NCBI RefSeq assembly: GCF_963678635.1
Contig: NC_087067.1
Location: forward strand, 54,866,456 to 54,928,455
Direction of reading: 5' to 3'
DNA from: Symsagittifera roscoffensis
Taxonomy: Eukaryota; Xenacoelomorpha; Acoela; Convolutidae
Length of the DNA stretch: 62,000 nt
The notes under the pieces were generated by a model that saw nothing but the letters and a program-made list of their open reading frames with translations, ran no database searches and was not told the DNA's origin. Below, piece by piece: positions 22,837 through 30,849 of the stretch. The translations under genes were made by a program, and so were the position numbers. Every line of letters starts with the position of its first letter. The stretch's first letter is position 1.

Positions 22837-24289
22837 TGACAACGACTGAGTCTCTGCAACAAAGTCAATTCTGATTCCAGAATGGTTGGCTATGTCAGGT
22901 TTTTCTGTTCTGCGTGGAGAACTTCTTTTGTGTATGATCTAGTTTGGGAATGGCGTGGAGATTGTGCGTGGAGGGGATGCCTGGTTACTCGGATCTGTAC
23001 GTATACTTGAACATCGAGGTGGTCATTGGTCTAGTTCAATGAAGTCCTTTTCTGCGAGGTCAAGTCGTACTCTAAATCCTTTGAGTTGTGATTGTGAGCG
23101 GCATATCGATTGTAGTTGGTCATTCTCTCTCGAGTGTAGTGAGGTCGTCTTGTCTTTTGATGTTCGTCCTTGATGTTGTATTCTGATCTATATATTGCAT
23201 CATGTGATTTTACACTTTATAAAACTCTTATTAGTTTAATATTTTTTAATAATGATTTTAGTTAGTTGTTTTCACAAAAGCTTTTTGTTTTAGTTCGGTT
23301 ATTTTGAAGAGTTACTCACCCTTGAGTAGCTCTTATTAAAAATAAAGGTGCGGTCACAAAGCGTGGATGTAGCGCGGTGGGTTAGGCCGGCTATAGAGCA
23401 TGCTCAGGACGTCCTTTCCTGGTGGGTTAGGCCAGGAGTGGGAGTATGATTTCATGCGGTGTTTGTGAGGGGTCCTGTTATGTGACAACGTTTTATGTTG
23501 GGTTTGTTGTGGTTTTACTTATGTCTTGTTGGTTATGTACTTTTTCCAAAAAGCAAATTGTTTGTGGTATGGGTTTGTCTTTCGACTTTTTTGTGTTTTA
23601 TTATTTCTTTCTAAGACTTTGTAATAGTCTTCAAAAGAATAAATTATCCAGTTTTAAACTGGGTTAATCCGGTTTGGGTACCGTTGGTTTCCTTTTCTAA
23701 GTCATGCTGTTATTCTATGATTTGTGGTATTTAGTAAGCTGCGTTGGTTAGTTTTGTTTAGTATATGATTCCTTTCCAACCGGGTTAAAGGAAAGTTTGA
23801 AACATGTTATTGTATGTTAGAGTTGTTGAGTGTGAAAACTTGAAACTGAAATTCATTATTTTAAACAATTCTTCGTGGGCGAGCTGTGCGAGTGTGGATA
23901 GAATTTCTGTGCGAATGAATGAAAATATCAAAAGGTTAGTACTGCAATTGCATTTTATTAATTTACTGCATAGAATTTGGAAATTTACTGCTAGTTATGG
24001 GGGAATTTTAAGATACAAATTTTCATCATATGTAGATTTACTGCTTTTTGGGGGGAAATTTTATAAATTAATTTACTGCATTGGTATTATATTTATTTAA
24101 TTGTTGGTGCAAAAGTTTAATAGGGTCTTAAACAGTTTTGAAGAAGTTTGCTATTTTTTATTTTTCTTTTGTGAATTTTTCAGATGATCTAGGATGAAGG
24201 CTAAAAATCTAAAGAAAACATGAATAAAGAATGGTGAGTTTTTAATACTGTAATTAATTAGTAATATTCATTTAATTCATACTTACCTG
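22837..24289 (-). other. Element B long 3' untranslated region
   Basis: About 1.45 kb between the last gene and the PPT. It starts with a consensus splice donor right after the ORF stop (CAGGTAAGT, 24280s). It also holds a strong hairpin (23307-23334), two hairpins sharing the loop TGGGTTAGG (near 23374-23391 and 23417-23437) and a short basic frame without Met near 23035-23195. The GC content of 23340-23440 is raised. No long gene. Confidence 0.5.
23307..23334. promoter_or_regulatory. 11-bp hairpin in the B 3'UTR
   Basis: AAGAGTTACTC pairs with GAGTAGCTCTT around the loop ACCCTT (one G-T pair, no bulge). In the element's RNA it could be a processing, export or packaging structure. Nothing shows which. 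Confidence 0.5.
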
Positions 24290-26089
24290 TTAGTCGTCGG
24301 GGAAAAAACCGTGGGGGAAGATGTCGTGAATTAGTTCTGAAGTTGTTAGTAGTTTAGCTAAGATGCGGATGATATTTTTAGTTTGAAGCAGTGGCCAAAG
24401 CAATTGAAGTGCCTTAATAGTGGTTAGTTCTTCAGTGCCTACTGCAAACTCATAAGGTGTGTTTTGGATTAAGTTATATAATTTGTGGTTAAATTTAGTG
24501 TTGTGGATGAATTCTAAAATTGGGATTTCTATAGGTTGTAGGAATTCGTGCGGGATAAGGAAGGGTCGGGATTCTTCGGCGTTGAAGGTCTTGGTGATGG
24601 GGCAGAAAATGTACATTTGGGTTATGGGGTCATAATTACGAAGAATACCATGGAGGTTAGTGTCTTTAATACAATATGTGAAATTTAGGAAATATGGTGA
24701 AGTGTATTTTGAATTGATGAATTGGAAACGATGGTGTGGTTGTCTAGAGGGTGTGTGGAGGTCAAAGTGATTTTGGATGAAACGATAGTAACTGTATGTA
24801 TGTGTTTGTTTAGTGCGCAACATAATATCGTGTGAGCAGTGTAAATCTCTTTCGTGTGGTGCAAGGAAATGAAAGGTTAGTGAAAATATTTGGAAGCGTT
24901 CTTTAAAACTTTCGTATGCTTGTGTGTCTGTTAGTGCTTCTGAAATAATGTGATCAAACTTGCGGTCGAAGATGTTTAGTGTAAATATATATGGTGTCTT
25001 GATGAAAAATTTCTCGGTGATTTGTGGATTAGCGAAGCGATCGTCGTCTAAGAATTGATCTTGGTTAGCTCTAATGATGTTGTGATCGTAGTATTCTAGT
25101 GTATATTCATTAGCTCTAGGTGCAGTGTGTATTTTTAGTGATTTTTTATATCCAACGTAAGTAAATTGTCTAGCGGTTAGTGGTGTAGTTAGTCGATATA
25201 GCATGTCTTTGTTTCGGTCTATATCGATGGCAGTGCTGGATAAAGGTAAGCAAAGAGGGTTAGTGAAATGATAGTATGAGGTCCAAGAGAGAGTGGGCAT
25301 TAAAACGTATTCATCTACAAAGTTGCGTGTTTCGTTAGCGTCGTGAGGGGTGTTTAAGGTGTATTGTGGAAATGAGGGTAAAGTGATAGCTAAAAATTCT
25401 TTAGTGTTAGTATGCTGGGGGTGGTTGATGTATTCACGGGCTGTTCCTGGTTTTGCTGGGAAAGGATGGTTGGGGAATTTTCTTTTAAAAGTGCGGTAAG
25501 CTCTATTAGTGTTTAGTGAAGATATAGTGGATGTGGATGATGGTGTTAATGATTCAGTATAATTTGAAGAGGGTGTAGGGGGATTGGATGAATTTGTAGT
25601 GGAGGAGATTTGGTTTATGGTCGGGGTGTTAAGGTGGTAGGGTTGCTGTTGGAGGGTAATAAAATTATCTAGCTCTGGGGAGATTCGGGGGGTGTCTGGA
25701 GAATGAGATGATTGGTCAGATTGGTATGAGGAGTAGGTTGGGGTAACTTGGGAAGCATAAGAGGGTGTCGGAGTGATTGGGTCAGGGTTATTTGACAATA
25801 TGGGTTGAAAAGGAGGTTGAGAAAAATTAGAAGGGTTATGAAAATTATTGGATGGGGATGGTTCTGAGTCGGCAAATTCATCGGGGGTTTCAATATTCGG
25901 GTTATTTAGCTGTGAGATGGAGTATAAAACTGAAATATGTGAGTTAGTGTCGGAATTCATGCCTGATGTTACATTGCTAGATGGAAAATCGGGTGGCGGA
26001 AAAGCAAAAAGTGGTATGATTGGGATTGAAGAGGTAAGATTGGTTGGATGGGAATTTGATCGGTGTAGTGATCCAAGTTGGCGGCTCAT
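24290..26089 (-). CDS. Post-env ORF of element B, 599 aa
   Basis: Starts at an ATG whose ATGA overlaps the env stop, so it may be translated by termination-reinitiation after env or from a spliced RNA. Residues 1 to about 205 are Pro/Ser/Thr/Asn-rich and probably disordered. Residues about 205-599 look globular, with many aromatic residues (WTSYYHFTNPLCLPL and YRFIQNHFDLHTP are examples) and a Leu-rich end. There is no signal peptide, and I do not recognise the family. Element E keeps a decayed copy with the same ATGA junction, and C1 has a broken Pro/Ser/Thr-rich ORF in the same place, so a gene after env is a shared trait. Confidence 0.75.
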   Translation of the reverse strand: MSRQLGSLHRSNSHPTNLTSSIPIIPLFAFPPPDFPSSNVTSGMNSDTNSHISVLYSISQLNNPNIETPDEFADSEPSPSNNFHNPSNFSQPPFQPILSNNPDPITPTPSYASQVTPTYSSYQSDQSSHSPDTPRISPELDNFITLQQQPYHLNTPTINQISSTTNSSNPPTPSSNYTESLTPSSTSTISSLNTNRAYRTFKRKFPNHPFPAKPGTAREYINHPQHTNTKEFLAITLPSFPQYTLNTPHDANETRNFVDEYVLMPTLSWTSYYHFTNPLCLPLSSTAIDIDRNKDMLYRLTTPLTARQFTYVGYKKSLKIHTAPRANEYTLEYYDHNIIRANQDQFLDDDRFANPQITEKFFIKTPYIFTLNIFDRKFDHIISEALTDTQAYESFKERFQIFSLTFHFLAPHERDLHCSHDIMLRTKQTHTYSYYRFIQNHFDLHTPSRQPHHRFQFINSKYTSPYFLNFTYCIKDTNLHGILRNYDPITQMYIFCPITKTFNAEESRPFLIPHEFLQPIEIPILEFIHNTKFNHKLYNLIQNTPYEFAVGTEELTTIKALQLLWPLLQTKNIIRILAKLLTTSELIHDIFPHGFFPDD

Positions 26090-28704
26090 CGTGGGCTAAA
26101 AAAATTATTATTTTGAGATTGAAAAGCGGTGGTATGGGGCTGTTCAATAATTTGTTCATAAGTATTATCATCTTGTGATTGATGTGTCATTATATGTTGG
26201 ACGGGACTTTGCGATGTATTGAGTCGAAAATTTGGATTATGTGTGATTGCTAAATTTCGAAAATTTCGTGGGACTAGGGATAGTGGATGATTATTTGGTA
26301 GGGGTGGTAGTTGTGGTGCCGTTGGCTGTGTGTCGACATTGTTATGTTCTTCGTCGTATGTATTTTGTCGTGTTGTTATTTTTGTGTTATATTCTTTTAT
26401 TTGTGCGTCTAAAAGAATTTTGTTTATAGATGTGGAAAAAATTCCAAAAAATCCTGCAAAGAGTATGCGTGCTACGCTTGCTTGTCTGTTTACTTGTGTG
26501 TGTATAGCACATGTGTTGTAGATTCCTTTTAAGAGTGAGAAAAGAAATCCAATAAAGTTAAACATTGCGTATAAAATAGTCAATTTTTCTAAGATGTAGT
26601 AGGGCCATCCTAGAAAATCTAGGATCTCATTTTTGAGTGTAACAAAGCTAAAAATGTTAATTGGTGATATATCTTGGGGACGGTATTTTTCGCCGTTTAG
26701 ATATATATAATCTTTAATGTCTTTAAAATATCCGCTATAGTCTTGGGTGTAGATATCGGCAAAACCTGCGGTTTCTGCAAGTTTGCGTAAATTTTGGTCT
26801 ATTGATTGTCTTTGTATAGTGTCCATTTGTGTTAATAATTCTTGGAATTGTTGTGTTCTAATGTGATGTTGAATATCTGATTTTGAATAGATTCCTATTG
26901 ATTGTAAGTCTATATTTGGGTTTCGAGCGATAGCGCGAATGCTTTCTGGTGAAAATTTTTTGAGTGATTGCATTAATGTGGGATATGGAGTGAGAAGATA
27001 ATATTTATTTTCATCAGGGTTTAGTTGTACTACATTGTGGCTATTTTCTGATCCACATGGGACTGCGGTATCCCAGAAATAGGTTCTTCGTGAAAGTGTA
27101 TCCACGAAATGTACTTTATTCTTATAAAAGATAGGGATTCTTTTATAACATCGTTTATCTTCAAAAACGTATAGTGGTGATACTTTTTTGGTACAAGTAT
27201 AAAACCATAAGATGTTTCCTTCGTAGTCTAAAAAATTTGATCTATTTCCTGATAATAAGTATCCTGCATAGGGTATTTTTAATACTGCTAGTGCAAGTGA
27301 TTGTAATATTTGTGTTCGTTCTAATTCGCATAGTTGGTGTAGTGTTTCTAATTCGGAGAGTGACATTTCTTGAAAAATGCGGCTAATTGTATAGTCTAGT
27401 TTCATATCCAAATGAATATCATAGTGGATATTACCGAAATATGTAGTATTTATTAGTGATAATTCTTGTAAGCGTGTGCTTCTGGTGTCATAAGGTTTTA
27501 GATGTCCACCAGGTTGTCCGTTACTTTTTTCAAAATTAACTGGTATATAGGATGTTCCTTCGTTTAGAGGATGACCTGTGGCATATGGGTCGATTTTTAC
27601 TTTTCCAGTGGTCATGTCGAATCCTTTTTCGTATTCAACTAATATTTCAGAGTATTGTGTTCTGTGAAGTGGATTCCTGTATTTACATGCAAGTTCTGTT
27701 TCTTGATATATTTGAAAACGTGTCAATTTATTTTCTATATTGTCTATGTTTCTAAAATCGGAACTTAGTTTGCGTGATGGATGGACTTGTTCATAAGGAA
27801 TTGATTGTATGAAATATTTTTCGTGAAATTTTATCATACGAGCGTGTATTTTTGCTACTTGAAATGTTGTACATGTATCTTCGGGGAACCAAACAATTGT
27901 TGCTTGTGTTCTTGTTGTAGGGTCGCAATATCCTTGATCATTTTTACAAGGTAGTCGGATTCCTTGATAGATCATTGTATTATCAGATAAATCTCGTGTG
28001 AGTTGTATTTTTTCGAGTTGTATTTTCCAATCGAAAAACATTATTTCTTGGTATCCTTTATTTTTCGTGTCTGCTTTGCAGTTTGATGGGTTATTTATAC
28101 CAATGTGTGGTATCCAATGTTTATCATGTAGGTCATAGGTTAATCGTCCGTGTGCGCCGTTATACGGGTATTTTTCGTCTAGTTTTATATGTCCTTGGTG
28201 TCTTTCAAGTTGTGATTGGTGTACAGAGTCTGAAAAAACTTGAAAATTAACTAATTTTCTTTGGGAGTTTTTATTTTGTGTGATGTTTAGTCTAAGTAAT
28301 TCATTTTTACAATCGTCGGGGTTGAGATGTAAAAGGCGTTCTATATTACTTTGATAGAATGATTCATGGTCAAGTCGGTTTTTGTTTCCGTTCGAGACTT
28401 GTGAACAATGTACTTTCTTTTCGGAAAATGTCGCTGTGAATTTATAACCTGTAACTGTTGTTGCTCGGGCTTTTGAATAGAGTGTTGCTATTATATCTGT
28501 GGTTTCTATAGCTTGTGGTTCTGTTTCACATTGTGATACTTGATTTATTGCATATTTGTGTAGTGTTTTTTGTTCATTTTCTTCGCAATCGTAATGTGTT
28601 ACTAATAAATCTTGTGGTCCTGTACGAGGGGAAGGGTTTATGTTTTGATTTGAGGTTACTAGAAAAAGGAGTTGGAGAAAAATTAATAATTTTAGAATAT
28701 ACAT
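26086..28704 (-). CDS. env: Envelope glycoprotein of element B, 872 aa
   Basis: Signal peptide at residues 1-19 (KLLIFLQLLFLVTS). A Cys-rich ectodomain follows, including LCELERTQILQSLALAVLK, YLLSGNRSNFLDYEG and RCYKRIPIFYKNKVHF. There are two hydrophobic segments (about 708-728 and 744-762) and a roughly 107-residue tail with a PTAP motif (794-797), the late-domain type that recruits ESCRT in retroviruses. The pattern of conserved Cys and the ELER/CY..IP blocks resembles chuvirus-like glycoproteins captured by invertebrate retroelements (family recall). C1 and C2 env share these blocks. It overlaps the Met-less ORF by 13 nt upstream and the 599-aa ORF by ATGA downstream. Intact. Confidence 0.8.
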   Translation of the reverse strand: MYILKLLIFLQLLFLVTSNQNINPSPRTGPQDLLVTHYDCEENEQKTLHKYAINQVSQCETEPQAIETTDIIATLYSKARATTVTGYKFTATFSEKKVHCSQVSNGNKNRLDHESFYQSNIERLLHLNPDDCKNELLRLNITQNKNSQRKLVNFQVFSDSVHQSQLERHQGHIKLDEKYPYNGAHGRLTYDLHDKHWIPHIGINNPSNCKADTKNKGYQEIMFFDWKIQLEKIQLTRDLSDNTMIYQGIRLPCKNDQGYCDPTTRTQATIVWFPEDTCTTFQVAKIHARMIKFHEKYFIQSIPYEQVHPSRKLSSDFRNIDNIENKLTRFQIYQETELACKYRNPLHRTQYSEILVEYEKGFDMTTGKVKIDPYATGHPLNEGTSYIPVNFEKSNGQPGGHLKPYDTRSTRLQELSLINTTYFGNIHYDIHLDMKLDYTISRIFQEMSLSELETLHQLCELERTQILQSLALAVLKIPYAGYLLSGNRSNFLDYEGNILWFYTCTKKVSPLYVFEDKRCYKRIPIFYKNKVHFVDTLSRRTYFWDTAVPCGSENSHNVVQLNPDENKYYLLTPYPTLMQSLKKFSPESIRAIARNPNIDLQSIGIYSKSDIQHHIRTQQFQELLTQMDTIQRQSIDQNLRKLAETAGFADIYTQDYSGYFKDIKDYIYLNGEKYRPQDISPINIFSFVTLKNEILDFLGWPYYILEKLTILYAMFNFIGFLFSLLKGIYNTCAIHTQVNRQASVARILFAGFFGIFSTSINKILLDAQIKEYNTKITTRQNTYDEEHNNVDTQPTAPQLPPLPNNHPLSLVPRNFRNLAITHNPNFRLNTSQSPVQHIMTHQSQDDNTYEQIIEQPHTTAFQSQNNNFFSPR

Positions 28705-29828
28705 GTGTATGATAATCCTGAGTATGGGTTATAAAATGTAATGTAGCCAATTGTGTTTTTGGTATATCTGTCGTATTTATATATTACTTCAGTAGTTATA
28801 AACGGTGGTGGTAGTGATTGAGCTGTTATGTTAGGTGGATTTAATGGGTAGGGATGTTGGGTAATGTTATTTAACTTAACTGTGATTTCAAACTTTAATT
28901 GTAAACTGTTTTGTTGGAGTATTTGAATATTGTGATCACGGATATCGTTGTGAATATCTTGGCGATATTGTAATCTATTAAGTGCCCAGTTATGAAGGCG
29001 GTTACTTTCTTGATGTTGTCCAAATAATGGTGGAGGTGCTGTGAATGTATTCCAATCTAGTCTTAAAGGAATATTTATTGATGATTGTTCTCGATATCTG
29101 GCGTCGAGATTATTTGGAAAATTTAAGTTAAAGGGTGGTGGTGAAAATTGGCTTATTGATGGTGTTGATGGTAGTGATAATGTTTCTGGTAGTGATGAGG
29201 ATGTTGTTGTATCCGTAGAAATATCTATGGGGTCATTGACTAAATTTGGTTCACCTTGTGTAAATGAATGTGTAGTCCAATATGGAAATCGTGATGTTTG
29301 GTTTGGGGGGTTAAAAGGATTTTCACGTATTTGTTCAGATGTTGGTGTTGAACCTAAGTAGTCTGAGGGTAGACTTGAAGTGCTTCGTTGTGAAAAAAGT
29401 GTAGGAGTTTCTGGTGTGATGCCAGTGGTGTTTTCTGGAGTGGTTTGTGATGGGGATTGAGGTATATCAAAATGAACTCGGGGAGTTTGAAAATTTCTAT
29501 TTCGTCGAGGATGTATAATTTGTCTATTTATTTCTGTTGTGTTTTGGTTTTGACTAAGGTTTCGTATTCTACTTAGTTCTTGTGGTAGTGTTGGGTAAAG
29601 ATTGTATGTTGGTTCACTTAGGGATGCTTGTCGTTGAACTGGTTCTAGTGGTTCAGATAAACGAGCGTGCCGTTCTTCAAAAGTGTATGGATTGTCTTGA
29701 AAAGAAATTCGTGTAGATGTTTGAGGATTTTGAGTAGTTGAAGGTGGTGTTGGATTATCTTGGGATGATGTCGGTGAAGACTGATTCTGTGACTGTTGGG
29801 TAGCAATTTTTGATGGATTTTTGAATTG
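28692..29828 (-). CDS. 378-codon open frame with no Met, upstream of env
   Basis: Open from a TAA at 29829-29831 to TAA at 28692-28694 with not one in-frame ATG. Over 378 codons in AT-rich DNA this is very unlikely by chance. The first third is Pro/Ser/Thr/Gln-rich (NQSSPTSSQDNPTPPSTTQ), and the C-terminal third is more ordered (NWALNRLQYRQDIHND). A simple -1 shift from the preceding 62-aa ORF cannot reach it, because the stop at 29829-29831 lies between. Expression therefore needs splicing to an upstream ATG or non-AUG initiation. Its end overlaps the env start by 13 nt. No family recognised. Confidence 0.6.
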   Translation of the reverse strand, partial: QFKNPSKIATQQSQNQSSPTSSQDNPTPPSTTQNPQTSTRISFQDNPYTFEERHARLSEPLEPVQRQASLSEPTYNLYPTLPQELSRIRNLSQNQNTTEINRQIIHPRRNRNFQTPRVHFDIPQSPSQTTPENTTGITPETPTLFSQRSTSSLPSDYLGSTPTSEQIRENPFNPPNQTSRFPYWTTHSFTQGEPNLVNDPIDISTDTTTSSSLPETLSLPSTPSISQFSPPPFNLNFPNNLDARYREQSSINIPLRLDWNTFTAPPPLFGQHQESNRLHNWALNRLQYRQDIHNDIRDHNIQILQQNSLQLKFEITVKLNNITQHPYPLNPPNITAQSLPPPFITTEVIYKYDRYTKNTIGYITFYNPYSGLSYTCIF

Positions 29829-29833
29829 TTACT

Positions 29834-30022
29834 TTAGTGGGAAGGTTTATGTTTATTATAATATTCTTCCAAAAAAATAATTAGAAAAATTGTTGCTAGG
29901 GCAAATGTGATGATTGCTTTCTTTATACATTTACATATGGTCAAAATGAGGGATGATAAAAATGTTATGAAAATTACAAACAATAAAAAAATATCAGTTC
30001 TACTGAAAATTGTTCGTATCAT
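29834..30022 (-). CDS. Small membrane protein ORF b, 62 aa
   Basis: Two hydrophobic stretches (IFLLFVIFITFLSSLILTI and ITFALATIFLIIFL) separated by CKCIKK, with a short charged tail. The start ATG overlaps the preceding ORF's stop as ATGA, suggesting coupled translation. Size and layout resemble viral small hydrophobic or viroporin proteins, an analogy only. AT-rich DNA favours Phe/Ile/Leu codons, so a chance frame is possible, but the ATGA junction and the position in a packed gene row argue for a gene. Confidence 0.5.
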   Translation of the reverse strand: MIRTIFSRTDIFLLFVIFITFLSSLILTICKCIKKAIITFALATIFLIIFLEEYYNKHKPSH

Positions 30023-30249
30023 TTAGACAAGTTGTGAAAATCGTACCTGTGGATATATTCAAGGGTTTTGGAAAGTTGGAGGAATAGTTCGAGTATAGTG
30101 TAGAAAATTAAAAAAATGTTACAAAAAATGATTAGGATTATTAGAAAATATTCAAGTATATCAAAAAGAAAAATTATAAAGGCTTCAAGTATTGAAAAAA
30201 AATGTTTAAAATTTATAAGTATTTGAGCAACTGTTTGAGAGAAAAGCAT
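30019..30249 (-). CDS. Small membrane protein ORF a, 76 aa
   Basis: Almost entirely hydrophobic from residue 18 to 58 (FIIFLFDILEYFLIILIIFC is typical) with a polar C-terminus. It ends in the TGA of an ATGA that starts ORF b. It sits 600 nt after the gag-pol stop. No homologue recognised; possibly a membrane-active accessory protein. The same composition caveat applies as for ORF b. Confidence 0.45.
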   Translation of the reverse strand: MLFSQTVAQILINFKHFFSILEAFIIFLFDILEYFLIILIIFCNIFLIFYTILELFLQLSKTLEYIHRYDFHNLSK

Positions 30250-30849
30250 TTAAGAAATGATCTCTTGGTCGAATATTTTTTGCTGTTTGAGGCGATTTTC
30301 TAGTGTGGTCGAATTATTTATTAGTTTTTTGACAAGTGGGTTGAGTTTTGTAAAAATTTGTTGGGGGCAATTTTTATGGTGACTGGGAGGTCGTCTTTTT
30401 CTTTATTTTTGTTTGTCAAATGATCCGGGGTATGGTGAGATTTTTATACTTTAGGCTAATTAAAATCTTCATTTTGTTACTTTAGGCTAAGTTATCAAAT
30501 TTGTTTTGGGGGTATTCGTGGTCTGAGTTGGGGAAATATTGTTGATCTTTGGGTTATTAGATAAGGGAGGGGTACGGTATTATGGTGATATTTATTTTAG
30601 TTGTCAAGTTGGAGTGGTTTGCTTATTTTTGACCTGGAGGTTGTAAAGTTATAGTTAGAGATGTGCCTGGAGTTCTAGATTATTCGTCTAATTGATCTTA
30701 GTTTGAGTTAGAGAAAGTGGCGGATTGGATGAATCCTATTGGTCTATTTTGAACTAGAATTATTGCGTACTTGTGAGCATGTTATTTTGAAAAAATGAAA
30801 TGAAAAATTTTACGGAGGTTTCAAGATTGTGAAGTATAAAATCTTAAAA
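30250..30849 (-). other. Spacer between gag-pol and the small membrane ORFs
   Basis: 600 nt without a supported frame. It could carry splice acceptors for the downstream genes. I see no clear promoter or repeat. Confidence 0.4.

Noticed and set aside
23374-23437. GGGTTAGG words resembling telomeric repeats
   Set aside because: Only two copies, each the loop of a hairpin, without tandem arrangement.
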